A stretch of 64,000 bases of DNA, from contig OX393581.1 in the NCBI GenBank assembly GCA_947652605.1, positions 28,080,788 to 28,144,787 of the forward strand, written 5' to 3'. The notes under the pieces were generated by a model. It searched no databases, had not been told where the DNA came from, and saw nothing but the letters and a program-made list of their open reading frames with translations. Below, piece by piece: positions 1 through 11,862 of the stretch (the first letter of the stretch is position 1; the number at the start of each line of letters is the position of its first letter). The DNA comes from Elmis aenea (lineage: Eukaryota > Arthropoda > Insecta > Coleoptera > Elmidae). The position numbers and the translations under genes are program-made.

Positions 1-1266
1 GTCGTGTTTGCCACAGGTGCGGCACAGATGTTCTTGTTTTATCACCGTGTTCGTGCTAATCGCAATTAAGGCAAATGATGAGACGGTACGTAAGTGCGTT
101 ACTGCTAAGGTGCTGACATCCGTTTAAAGCTATTAGCTGACACCGGTGACGGATACGACTTTCAATTGTTTTGATAGGGTTCAAAAACAAGTGCTCGAGT
201 TTGAAATTAAATCTCAAATGTTGAAGTGGTATTGGCGTTATGTTGAGTTTTTCGTAATTGCAAAATAGGGTAACAAATGTGTTTTAAATAGATCATCTTG
301 GACAATACAATCATAACTGCCTTCAATGAATTTGAAATTTAGTTGTTTTTTAATAGCGAACGTCACCTGTTTATGGAACCGTGACAAACTTTGATAATAA
401 AATTTTCAGAAAATTCGTCATCTCTCGTTTATTTTTTCAACACTCATATAAAACTATACAGAATGTCCAGTTTAAAATGATGTACATGGGTATCTCGGAA
501 ACCATTAGAAATACAAAATCGGTTAAATGGGGAAACAGTTGCGCAATTACATGCGTAACAATAATCCAGTTTTACATTTTTAATAGTTCATCCTGTTAAT
601 ACCACGATGAAAACAACAAATGTGCATTTTCTTAAAATCTCCATATTACCTTTCATTGAAAAGATTTGTGCGCCAAATTTTCAGGATCGGAGAAGTAACT
701 AATAAGGATTTTAAATATGAAAATTTGCAAAATTAAGGTTTTACTACAGTAGGCCTTGGTGTCCTGATTGCAACGATAACTACACTCATATGTTAAATTC
801 TCCATAATGACGTCACGTTTTGTCGTTATGACAGCGGATAAAAAGGTACCTAACTTGCATTTTTGCATGTAACTTTGTTACCATGCAACCGACTTATTTG
901 GTTGTAACTAACAATAAGTAAAAGATTTGACGTTTTGTCAGTTATTATTTGAAGGTTATAATTTATTCGTGCAGTTATCGTACCGAATTACACTCGAGCT
1001 TTGTTTTTATCCTGGACAAACTTGCTTTTACTAAACTCAAGTTTAGTTGCTATTAGGCAAATCTTGACTCGACAACTGTCAAAGATAAAACAACGAGTCC
1101 GTAGGACAGTTTTGTCTCGTCGATTTTCCTAGCAACCAAACTTTCGTAGCAACGCAACTTTGTCCGGCTATAAAAAAAGCTCTAGTGTAATTACCCCCGA
1201 CTGTTTCTAACAACTGTCAAATAATACATATTTTTCTGTAGTGCAAACAAGTTTTTGTTACTTTAA
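1..1266. other. Intergenic, no gene seen
   Basis: AT-rich sequence with no convincing coding region. From about 464 there is a TACAGAATGTCC end followed by ATGGGTATCTCGG, which resembles one end of the CAGGGTG foldback family found elsewhere in the window; a possible opposite end lies near 2335. The short open frames here overlap this repeat and have no recognisable domain. Confidence 0.5.
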
Positions 1267-1274
1267 GATTAGCC

Positions 1275-1980
1275 CAGTGGCGTAGCTAGAGTTTGTGCCG
1301 CCCGGGGCGGTCCCTGAATTTGCCCCCCCTATAAATAACCGTTACTAACTTTTGATTTTTCCAAAAGCAAGCAGAGATCGACACAAAAAAGTGGCGGTGA
1401 AAAAATGCGCCGCAGGCGATTTTTTTTTTAATTTTAGACGTTCAAACGTGTTTTAATGTTAATGCAAAGTTAGATAATGTAGAATGCTTTAACATCTTCC
1501 AAAATTACAGTTTTACGGTAGAACCTTTTTTGATTTTTATTTTCTTAAATCAGATCTCCCCACTCCCACGAAATTATTTCTAATAAGGGTGAAAAATCCT
1601 TGTTACAATAGATTTTAAAACTGCATAGAATTTAATGCCTAAAATAAATGAATTGTTTCATAATTTTATTGAATGGGTGGTACCCTATCATAAATTTTAT
1701 TAGGTACTTGGAATTTCTGTCGTTACACGGGGTCGAGTTTTTAGTAAAGCAAGGTCAAGTAGCCCGTTTTATCACCTAACAGACACGAATTCCTTTTTTT
1801 TTAATTAATTCTTTTGAATAGCGCCACGTAGCGCCGGTACTGAATATTATATCTACTGTTCCTTCATTACCCCGAGATTTTCATTTTTACCCCATTTGGG
1901 TAGACTAAAAGTGCCGCCCCAAAAAAAGTGCCGCCCGGAGCGGACCGCACACCCGCCCCCACCCCCTTGCTACGCTACTG
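1275..1980. mobile_element. hAT-type MITE, 706 bp
   Basis: The left end CAGTGGCGTAGCTAG is mirrored by CTTGCTACGCTACTG at the right end. It is flanked by near-identical 8-bp sites, GATTAGCC (1267-1274) and GATCAGCC (1981-1988), matching in 7 of 8 positions. An 8-bp duplication with CAGTGGCG-type ends is the pattern of hAT elements. Runs of C and G beside both ends (GCCGCCC blocks) are part of the element. No transposase is encoded, so it is non-autonomous. Confidence 0.8.
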
Positions 1981-1988
1981 GATCAGCC

Positions 1989-4900
1989 GTATTTAAAATA
2001 AGAAAGTTGATGTTAAAACAACCAAAAACAAGTGAAGGTAGGTAAAATTTGTTGACAAATTTCAAATCTACGCAAAAAAGTGCTCGAACAATGTCGAATA
2101 ATATTTTGAGTGTGATTTCAAATAAGCAAGTTTTAAGCAAAAATTAAAAACCTGTAAAAACCTGATGTGTGTTGTTTTTCAATAATAGCGCAAAAAGTAG
2201 AATTACCTTTCTTTTTTTTCATGAAACTTTCACTCTTAAATCATACATCATTTTGACCCATTTAACCAACTCTGTATCTCTTACCGTTTACGAGATTCCT
2301 ATGCTGTTCACAATATTTGGGACACCCCTGTATATGAAGGGACACATAAAACAAATATAATCGGTAAAAACGTTTTATTTAGGTCATAAACATTCGATTT
2401 ATGCAAAAATTTGCGAAGGCATACCATGTAACCATAATTACCACAAACGCTATCGAACTACACAACAATATTATAATTATAACATTCTAACAAATGATAC
2501 CGCAGACAAATGATACTTTCATTTGACATTTTATTGGTTGTTTATTGTTTCTTTTTCTCGATTTCCTAAATTGTTCATTTAAATAGAGACGACAAGTGAT
2601 ATGTCATTAGAAAGAGGCAAACAAAGCACATTTAACTATTCCAAAGCCAACTTGACGACCCATAAAAAAAAAACATGAAATTGGGAGTAGTTCTCAAAAT
2701 AAAAAGTGATAAATAAAATGTAAAATATTAGTTACATTGCGCATAAAAAAGTACCTTCAGAAAGTACAAATAATATTGATCTAAAGAATAGCATTTTAAT
2801 ATTTTTGTTCTTTTAAAAATACTTAAGAATAATAAATCTAATTAAGCCAACCTAAATCTCCTATAATAAGCGAGAATTGAGATTCTCATGATAAAAATGC
2901 TCTCTGGGATACCCTGTATATTTGTGATCGTTTGTATGTATCGCTCACAAAAAGTAAGTTATAGGACTGGAGAGTTCTTACTGCATTTTAACCTTTCTAC
3001 TCTTTGAAGTTTTGCGCCAGTTTCCTATTCGTTTCATTGTTTAATCCCCTAGTGCACGTACTTTTGTTTTTTATTTAATTTTATTATGTATATCAATTTA
3101 ATTTATACAAAATATCATACCTTTAAAAAAACTCTGGGCAATTAACTTCTAAAATGATCCAAAAATAGCTTTAAAAAATGTAGAAACATGTCTTGTCTAA
3201 GATATTTTGCATGTTATTTAAATAAAAACATTCAAAATTTCTAAATAAACCTTGTTTGTCATTTTCAAATTCGAAAACATAGTGGTAAATGGAATCTGTT
3301 TATTGAAGTTAGGAAATTATCCATTTACTATTTAGGGAACACAAATGTATTTTCATTTCCTTCATTTCTATTTCTTGAATATGAAATAAGCTACACAGTT
3401 AATGTAAAGTCTGTTCTACGTTTATTTGGAATATACATATTGCAAGCTTTATACACTGACAGTTATATTGAAAACATCTCTCTCGAGTTTTCCCTTTACT
3501 ATTCTAAAGAGTTGCACTTGAAACAAAACAATGTGCACAAAGTAAGTACCTATATATTTTATTATACGCATAAATTTGTTGTAATAGTTAAGGATTTGTA
3601 ACCCAATATTAAATCATATACAGTTAAGATAAATTTTAATATTAGCAAATATTATCTTGGGTATAAGATTAAAAATTGGAGAAATTATTAGCTTTTCGCA
3701 CAACAATGCATCTTGTATCCACATTTTCAGAAAAAAATTTTAATAAATTTTTTTAATAAAAAAAAGTTGGCATATGCAAGTTTAGTCTACTATAAAAGTA
3801 TTTTGTAGTAAAATGACAATACATGAGTGTTCTCTTTGTAAACTTAGGCGTTACGGAATGTAGGTATAATTTTGTTTTCAAGTATTGGCTATTTTTTGTA
3901 ATTTGTTTAAAATATTTTAATTGTTAATTATTGGGTTCAATATTTAACTTTTAAAGTTTAGTAGATTAACTGTTGATTCACTTAGTGGTATCTTAAAATT
4001 CTTAGGCCAATATCGAGGCTATATTTACAAACAAAATGATCATAATGCAACATTGTTCTTCCTCTATTAAAAACTTTCATTATTCCAAATTAGTATTTCT
4101 TAACCTTTCCGTCACTAAAAATCCTAAAGTTCTACAAACCTGTATTATAAATATAAATTTTGTTTACAACACTCTGTCCTAACGCACTGATATTAAGCCC
4201 ACATTAAGGATTATCAATAAATCACCTAGAATTAGACAGAAATTCAAAATAAATATGTTTTTATATATGTATATCCTCAAAGAATTTGCAAAACCGTTTA
4301 AAAACTACATAATTTAATTATATTTGAATCCTCCTTCTCTTTACTTCAAAAATAGTTTAAGATTTTTGTAAATTACAAATCTTCACAAAAAAGTTGTTGC
4401 ATGATATGTTATTATTTACTAATTAGTAATTAACGATTAAAATTATACAGGGTGTATTGTATAAATCATCATAAAAAACACAGGTATTTTGAAAATTGTA
4501 ACAAATAAAATAATAAAATTAACAAAGAAGTGTGTTTAGTACAAAGTCACAACCCGCTATTAGAAAAAAAAAGTATTTACCCTGCGCCCTAGGATTGATA
4601 CGATATATGTTTAAACAACACAACTTTTTTCATCTTTGGGCGTTATTTTTTGGGAGACTCATTTTAAGGACATATTCTTGCACATCAAAAAACAATTAAT
4701 ATTTAATTATTATGATGGATATTTAATAAAGAAAACTTCTTCAAAAATTAAATTCCACGAACAGTCGTGTACCTGGATAAAATTCAAATAGTATAATATG
4801 TAAAGCAGGCAGTATAAACACTTAATTAAAGTTGCAAGACACAACTCTAAATATCTACTAAAGTTGTCAATTAGGTACTAAACCAACCAGGTTAAAATTA

Positions 4901-5625
4901 ATGTGTTGAGGTTTGTCTATTACCTTGTTTTATGAAGCCGTTGGTTTCCTTTACATTAGATAAGTGCTACGTTTAGAAATCTCTACATAATACTGTTTAC
5001 GTTAATAACATACGGTTAGGTTAAAGGTTAATTAATTTTTTTTTAATTTAAAAAACAAGTATGTTCGTTTGAATAAATTTACTCGGACTGTATTTAATAA
5101 CTAAAAACTACAATTTTTCCATAATCCATACTAAAATTACTTTTGAAAGTCAGTGCACTTATAATTTAAAATAATTTATGCTTGCATATTTTATTAAAAA
5201 AGCAACACCAAGTGTTGATATGGTAATGCAGTGAAAATTATTTTTCTATTGTGAGCTAAACAACCTACGGAAATTGCCGTGGTGCTTGTATAACAACCGT
5301 GAAAGTTAGGTACTAATAATGGATTGTTACCTTATCTCTGTTTACCAGCCGTTAGTTCGTGTGCACTTAGCGGTACCAAATACCATCATACCAGCATACA
5401 TGTAAAATCCTAATTGATACAAATGCCTGTTTCGCCGACCCTACAACAGATCATAAATCTTGAAAATCTTCTATAATAATATTAGATATTGAATGGTTAT
5501 AAATGAAATATGGCAGAAACGTTAGATGTCATTATACGTGCTCCATGATAAAATTGCTTTGATCATAAAACTCCTCAAAGCAGCAGTTTTGAAGGGACTG
5601 ATAACGGGTATCAATGAACTAAGGA
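1989..5625. other. Intergenic, AT-rich, isolated repeat ends
   Basis: No gene seen. A TACCCTGTATA end near 2910 and a TACAGGGTGTA end near 4444 are isolated termini of the CAGGGTG repeat family; the matching halves are not obvious nearby. Otherwise plain AT-rich DNA with short A and T runs. Confidence 0.45.
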
Positions 5626-5629
5626 AAAG

Positions 5630-5815
5630 TGTTTTAAATTACAGTATTCTGTTTTATCGACCCAACCCTCCTGTAGTCGTGTTGATTTCATTACAGATTA
5701 AAACACGCGACGCTGTACTTCGAAGGAGTGGAAATTATGAAGATTACAAATTCTCGCTTAATAAAAAATTTTGCTCGAAGTTGTACAGACTTCAAATAAA
5801 TCGATAGTTTCGCTT
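5630..5815 (+). pseudogene. Possible non-LTR retrotransposon linker fragment
   Basis: A short frame contains PNPPVVVL followed by IKTRDAVLRRSGNYEDYKF and a basic stretch. In CR1/Jockey-like ORF2 proteins the segment between the endonuclease and the reverse transcriptase often has PP-W-L, then RD-A, then a basic NPEDY-like motif and a basic tail. The resemblance is to that linker only. Neither endonuclease nor RT motifs could be followed on either side. It could equally be chance; treat as weak. Confidence 0.25.
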
Positions 5816-6266
5816 CGTATACAAGTTGCAATATCATGAAAAACATAGAGCTCCCTGAAATCATAAGAGATGATGAAACAAAGAGGAATCCCAATTGAAA
5901 ATGTGCACACTGAATTTAATTCTCGACGTAACCGCTAGAATCTGATCAACGCTATGTTTATTGCATCAAGAACATCAAAACTAAATGTTTTCCAGAGTAA
6001 TTCGTGCCACTGGCCATTTTCTTCGGAGAAATAGGGGAAAAACTGAAAAGCTGAATAATAAAAGTAATTTTTGCGATCGCGTTGGCCATGAAACCGTCAG
6101 AGGTAAAATCTAAATTTTTTTATTTACCAATGCGCGCATCCTATGCAAGTAAAATGGTGCACATTTTTGAAAAAATCTTAAACGGTTCCGGAGAAAAACG
6201 CGAAAACGAGGCCTTTGTAAAAACGGTTTTCCCTATGTTAAACGCCTATGCAAGTCGCATAGATAT

Positions 6267-6708
6267 TGTAACGTTCACGGGGTTCCAGATTTATTTACAC
6301 TAACAATAGAATACGACCGAGCTTACATTTACTATTTGTTAAACATTAATACATATAACAATTAACATAAACCGACATAACGTTACAAGTCACTATTTAT
6401 ATTCACAAGCTTAACACTAATATTTATATACACTACTATACTAACTATTTACACTATATACAACATGTATTTTCACGAGTTCTCAGACTTCAGACTAACG
6501 CGACATTACTCCTCTGATCTCTGACTGCCTATCCGCAGCGCGCCTGCTTATAAACACTTGAACGTTCGCGAACCATCCATTCATGGAACGCTCCAGGCGC
6601 GTATCGAACAGCCCGCTACAAGCATGACGCAACATCTTCTAGAACCTTGCTGCTGGCCACCATATACACCGCGACGTCCGCAGGGTTGCCTACCCTGTGT
6701 TCGTTACA
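6267..6708 (-). mobile_element. Solo LTR, 442 bp
   Basis: The segment begins TGTAACG and ends CGTTACA, the inverted TG...CA ends of a long terminal repeat, and is flanked by a 4-bp duplication ATAT (6263-6266 and 6709-6712), as in Gypsy-type elements. It is richer in GC than its surroundings. Read on the minus strand it has a plausible LTR order: a TTTATAAG box (about 6546-6555), a possible initiator CAGTCAGAG downstream, and AATAAA about 20 bases before the end. No internal retroelement sequence remains, so recombination to a solo LTR is the simplest explanation. Assignment to Gypsy is an inference from the 4-bp duplication. Confidence 0.7.
6546..6644 (-). promoter_or_regulatory. TATA box with heat-shock-element-like sites in the LTR
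   Basis: GAACGTTCGCGAA at 6560-6572 is three alternating GAA/TTC units with 2-base gaps, which is the heat-shock-factor binding pattern. TTCTAGAA at 6637-6644 is a further two-unit match. On the minus strand the three-unit site lies just upstream of TTTATAAG (6546-6555), the arrangement expected of a heat-responsive promoter. Function is inferred from motif and spacing only. Confidence 0.5.
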
Positions 6709-7468
6709 ATATAGTTTTACAGATATACAACTTCTCAAATCATTACGCTTATGCAGGGGTTTCGTTTTTGACGTTTTTCTCCGGAACCGTTCAAGAATTT
6801 TTCAAAAACTTTTTTTACTTGCAAAGGATGCGCGCATTGGTAAATTGAAAAATTTTGATTTTGTCTCTGAAGATTTCATGGCCAACGCGATCGCAAAAAT
6901 GAGCTTTTTATACAAATTTTTCAGTTTGTCCCCCATTTTTCCAAAGGAAATGGCCAGTATAACTCTGGAAAACATCTAGTTTTGATGTCCTTGATGCAAT
7001 AAACACAGCCTTAATCAAATTCTAGCGACAACGTATCGTGACCCTCCCTTGTTAGTAAAAAACCAAGTAAACTTAAATTACAACGTCTTCTAAAATAACA
7101 AAAAAAATTAATCTCCTATTCATTCCTATTCAATGCAATAATACGTTTTAACATACCTTGCATTTAAGAAAAGATGCAATAAAATTTAATGAATTGAAGC
7201 AGTCAAGAAATAATACCGTATACATAGATAGGTACTTTGTACGTGAACTTCTTATTTTACGCTTGAAGTAAAAATTTTTACAAATAAAATGATTAACCAT
7301 TATTTGCACAAACTTTGATAATATTTTTTCACTTTGAAGTATCTAATAGCCGCATTCGTACAGTTTTATCAAATATTAACTTTTAGCGTTTAAATAATTA
7401 ACGTTTTATATTTGGATAACATGTTCTGATCATAAAAATAAAACCTGATGTAACAGGAATATCAAGTA

Positions 7469-8424
7469 CAGCTTGTCAAACATAGCTTTACGTTTCATTT
7501 TTGTAGAAGAAGCACAAACGTTAAACACAGTACGCATTCGGAGGAAAAAGGATAAGTAGCACAGGCGAGAAATATTACTCTAAAAGTACAATCGGTGTCA
7601 ACAGCAATACAATCTAGCACAAATCGAACACAATAGACAAAACGTCAGGTGTAGGTATTTAAAATAAAATATTTATCAGCAATAAAGGAGTTCAATTCCT
7701 GACATATCACTGTCTGTATCTGAACTAATATTTAATGTTAATTCTTGACAGAAAACCCATTTTAGCCACTTTAAAACAATTTTGACAAAACTCACTTTTC
7801 GCTTGATTGTACTAGGTACTTAAGACAATTTAAGTTCGCAAATGACCCAATGTAGGTCCTAATCACTCAAGTTTACTGCGCATTCAGATTTTTCGTATAT
7901 CGTTATGATAGGTTTGTTCCAACAAGCCATTTGCATGGTACAGTAAACGATTTGAGTTTGCGCAGTATCAATATCGCGTTCCAATATAAGCTCTGACAGT
8001 TCACGGGACGGTCAGTAATCCGTTCCAACACATCTCAAATCAATTCGTGTACGGGTTTGCGGACGATCAGAACAGTACATGGACTGAAAGACGAATTATT
8101 GTCGGGATTTTTAAACGCTTGCGCTGTTCATAACTAACATGGCTCAAGTAGCTATGCATCGCTCTCCCCACCCTACTTAGTACTAGATTCTTAAGGTGCT
8201 TACCTTAGCGATGCGCACATTTCTATGAACACAATTGACGCAAATGTCATTTACAGTTAGGCGAGTCGTAAAAGCGTTCCAACAACGACTATTCTGTGCA
8301 GTTACATTGCGTAGTACATAGTTCTCGCATGCGAATAAAACAGTTCATGACTCGTAATAAACCGATTTTAAATCGCTGTTGGAACAAACCTGATATCAAA
8401 CGGAAAGCTATGTTTGACAAGCTG
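7469..8424. mobile_element. TA-flanked MITE with a nested element
   Basis: The ends CAGCTTGTCAAACATAGC and GCTATGTTTGACAAGCTG are perfect inverted repeats, flanked by TA at 7467-7468 and 8425-8426, consistent with a Tc1/mariner-type non-autonomous element. Its original length would be about 470 bp, because positions 7911-8395 are a later insertion with its own duplication. No coding region. Confidence 0.75.
7911..8390. mobile_element. Nested foldback MITE, 480 bp
   Basis: Begins GGTTTGTTCCAACA and ends TGTTGGAACAAACC, flanked by a perfect 5-bp duplication TGATA (7906-7910, 8391-8395). Internal GTTCCAA motifs recur at several places. It sits inside the TA-flanked element, so it is younger. 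The superfamily is not clear from a 5-bp duplication alone. Confidence 0.75.
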
Positions 8425-8507
8425 TAGAACATAATCGTTTGTTATTTATTACTTCCGCGGATGTGGTTCCCTTTCGGCTTCATGTACTGCGACCTATTGG
8501 TCTATTG

Positions 8508-8739
8508 CAGCGATTCTTAACCGGGGGACCGTGAAGGATTTTAAGAGAGGCCGGGAAAAATTTACTTTTTTAAATATTGCAATCTTAAAAAAAATGTTTT
8601 TGCTCCTTATTTTACTTGAACCATTGGAGAGATATCTTATTAAATAAATCGTAATATTTTTGTTAAACAAACTAGGGGGCCGCGAAAATATTTTAGGATA
8701 TTTAGGGGGTCGCGACTACTAAAAGGTTAAGAACGACTG
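8508..8739. mobile_element. hAT MITE, 232 bp
   Basis: Ends CAGCGATTCTTAACC and GGTTAAGAACGACTG are inverted repeats with a few mismatches. The flanking 8 bases are identical, GTCTATTG at 8500-8507 and 8740-8747. This is a textbook hAT signature. The interior has GGGGG/GCGACT blocks near both ends and no open frame of note. Confidence 0.85.
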
Positions 8740-8747
8740 GTCTATTG

Positions 8748-11555
8748 TACACTCCGGTAAATTGTAACCTCTCAAATAGTGTCCTTGTTGATACTGCTTT
8801 AGAAAAAAAGTATCATTAATCAAATAACTTAAGTGTACAAGTGTGTCAAGGTATTTACTTACATCGTGGACCAACTTTAATCTCAATTGTATTTAACACC
8901 TACCTTACTTTTATTCTTTTTCATTTAATAAAAAATTTAAACATCCCGATAAGACATTAATTACGCTTTCACCTTCACTTGCCCTTTCATCCGTAATTGA
9001 ACAAAATGAGCAATTTTATTTGAGCTAAATTATTTTAAAACGAGATAACCAGTAAATATAAGTCGAAATAATAATCCGAGAAGGGTGAAAGTTTCTGTTT
9101 TATTTATGGCACGGATAATCTCGTAACGAATTTAATGGAATAGCTTGGGTTACTAAATTTCTGTTGACGTCAGGGCTTTGTTGTTAATCTAATAATAAGA
9201 TGTCTTACAGTGGAAAATACATTCCTATGCAAGAGAAGCTTTCGACTTTGAAGGTCTTCTAAACTATTGAGTTGCATTTTTTTAATGCTTTCGTCAGCAT
9301 TATCAACGAATTAAGATTAAATGTCAAAGACAGGAAATAAATTAATAAAATCGCTAAATTTAGATAGCAGGATAAGGTAGCCTAAATCAGGGCTTCTTAA
9401 ACTGTGGTTCAGGACCTCAGCTGGGGTCGCAAACAATTTGCCAACAGGAAAAGTGTCTTATGATGTTATTATATTTTTGTCTGAGCAGAAATCCGGTTTT
9501 GTTATATTTTTTACAATGACATTATTGCATTAATTGTCAAATATTATTGTCAAATATTATTCAATGAATTAAACATTTCCGAAGGTTTAACTTTTAAAAT
9601 GATTTTCGATCATTCAATCATTCAAAATTACTTTACTTTAAAAATTAATTTAAGAAAAGCAGATTGTGTTTATAAACCATACTCAATAACAATTAAAAAC
9701 GTCATTCATGTATCATTGAAAGCTTAAAAAGAAATTGCCAAAAAATCGGTAAATTAATTTTGGCTCAGGATTAAGACCCAATTTATGAAGCTTTCTAAAA
9801 TACTTCTACTAGGTATGAACAACAATAATAACTGTAATAGTTAGTTTTTTCAGTTATTTTATTACCATTCTTTTGAAATAAAATCTTGAAGATTATGTTT
9901 CTGTATGTAGTTTTTTATTTTGCATCGAAAACTGTAAAACTGCCGGATAATTCACTTATAAAAATTAATTTGATGTAATTTCCTGCTAAAACAGAAATAA
10001 AAAAAAAAATAAATGTCACCAATAATTTATTTATTTTTGACCTTATATTTTAGCCAAATTTCAAGGATAAAGCTTTAAAAATAACTTACATAACTGACCG
10101 TTACGGAACTTTGTCCTAATCCTGTATATTTATAGATAGATATTTTAGTTTTCCAAAAACAAATCCTTTAGGCTTTCCTTAACTTAGATATGCCTGTATT
10201 TTTGTTTTATACACTTAGAATTTTTTAAATTATGGTACCTACTCAATTAAAAAACATCAATGTTTATTTTTTTTAAATCTATGTCTACAAACCTCTATTA
10301 CTTAATATAATCATTATTTTTATTTTTGGAGAGCTTTTGAACGTCTTATATTCATGTTTATTCATTCGCCCTGTATGGACAACCACTAACCTTACCCCTT
10401 ATCTTCTTTTAACATCTTTAAATTACAAAAAAAAAACAGTGGTAGGTTTTTCAAGATATAAACAAATACACACTTTTGAATAAATTACCAAATAATGCAT
10501 ATCTTTGATGTTATGAATATAAAGTTTACATCTTGACATTACCTTACTAGATTAAACTCTATTTTGCTGAGAAAAGTATCTGGTAATTAATTTTCAAGTC
10601 GCAGTAATTGTTTGTAAAGGAGGAGGTCAAGACGAGAGAATAATTTAAGACATATATTATATTGTAACCGTAATTTATCGTCATCTCTCTTTATTCTGTT
10701 TCGTGTTCCCAAGTGGGCATGTAAGAATATCTCGGTCCCTAGACGGCGTATGTCGTATGATACCAAAACTGGCATACGCGTACAAATAAAATAAGACAAT
10801 AGTTGCTACAAATTCCAGTCATTGACGTTTATTTTAGTCCACAAAGTGATTTTATTAAAAGTTTTTGATAAAGCTAAATTCTTTAACGATAGAAACAACA
10901 AAAGTAATATATCTAATAGTTGGCTTTAAATAATACTCTACATGAATTAATAGGATTTTCAGTTAATTAAAAGTGAGTATTTGTTGTTAGTCATGTTTAA
11001 AATCAAACCAAATGTTCCTATTGCGCACATTCGTGCATTCTTAAAGTTTTTTAAGGCAAGAAACTAAGAAATTTGTCACTTTTTATATCATACTAGAATA
11101 TTTGGAGAATACATTATACTCTTGTTAATTTTTTATCAGAGAACTAATAATGTTTTTTTTTTGACAGACGTTTTTAAATTTTAAAGTTACATAATATACT
11201 TTATTAATCATATTTAAAAATTAAAAAAATTGTTAGTTGTCAAAATCTTTCACGTCAATAAATTTGTCGCCTGTATAAAGCGCAAACATCAAAGATAATG
11301 AGAACTAGCTGTTTCTGTTTTTTTTTGGTAATGTATGATATTCTGCATAAAAATAACACAAAATAATAGAATTCATTTATATTTTTCAAAAAAATATTAA
11401 ATATTACAGTATTTTGATGTGTTCCAATTTTGGAACACTGGGCATACAGTAAGGTATACTTGGAAAAAAAACGTTTGCAAATAATAATGTATTATACATG
11501 CAAAAACAATAAATTATTTTGTGAACATTTATTATTATCAACATTTCAGCGAACA
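8748..11555. other. Intergenic, no gene seen
   Basis: AT-rich DNA. At about 9388, CAGGGCTTCTTAAACTG followed by GGGGTCGCAAAC resembles a single end of another hAT-type MITE, but I did not find the opposite end. Short open frames such as 10587-10799 (minus) match nothing I recognise. Confidence 0.45.
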
Positions 11556-11862
11556 TGAAAACTTTTAAACTTCCATCATGTAAATTGACACCGCATTTCT
11601 CACAACATTTAGTGGCATTTTTCTTGCAAAGCGCAAATCTATTTTGCTTTGCAGCTGAAATTATCCAGTGATCGGATCCGATCATATCTTATTGACTCTG
11701 GAACTTGACTGCCAATTTATTAAGAGGATTTTGGCCTTCCTCCTCCCACAATGGTAGTTCCGTAATTTTTTAAATAGACTTGAACTATATTTCTTCTGAA
11801 ATTCAAATGATCCATTTTGTTCTACTCGCCGTCCACTCCACCCATGTGTTTGTTGTACCTAC
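11556..11862 (-). pseudogene. piggyBac transposase relic (C-terminal part)
   Basis: Read on the minus strand, HMGGVD at about 11832-11849 matches the conserved (N)xHMGGVD motif of the piggyBac DDE domain. It is followed by a basic stretch, GGGRP, and then a cysteine-rich tail containing CKKNATKCCEKCGVNLH, typical of the C-terminal zinc finger (CxxC..CxxC..H). In-frame stops follow HMGGVDGE and GRPKSS, and a frameshift lies before the zinc finger near 11690. The catalytic aspartates and N-terminus were not found. It is clearly dead. It is not the same copy as the piggyBac derivatives at 22998 and 34042. Confidence 0.7.

Larger units (their letters stand above)
5923..7042. repeat. Foldback element split by a solo LTR
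   Basis: Long imperfect inverted arms: the left arm starts near GACGTAACCGCTAG and runs through CGCTATGTTTATTGCATCAAG; the right arm ends with the reverse complement near 7000-7040. Inner parts also match, for example GCGATCGCGTTGGCC (about 6075) against GGCCAACGCGATCGC (about 6880), and TTCCGGAGAAAAACG against CGTTTTTCTCCGGAA. The interior is interrupted at 6267-6708 by an LTR. Open frames in both arms arise from the repeat and have no domain. Confidence 0.7.

Noticed and set aside
6082..6979. Open frames in the foldback around the solo LTR
   Set aside because: They come from the inverted arms and LTR; no domain and no codon bias suggesting a protein.
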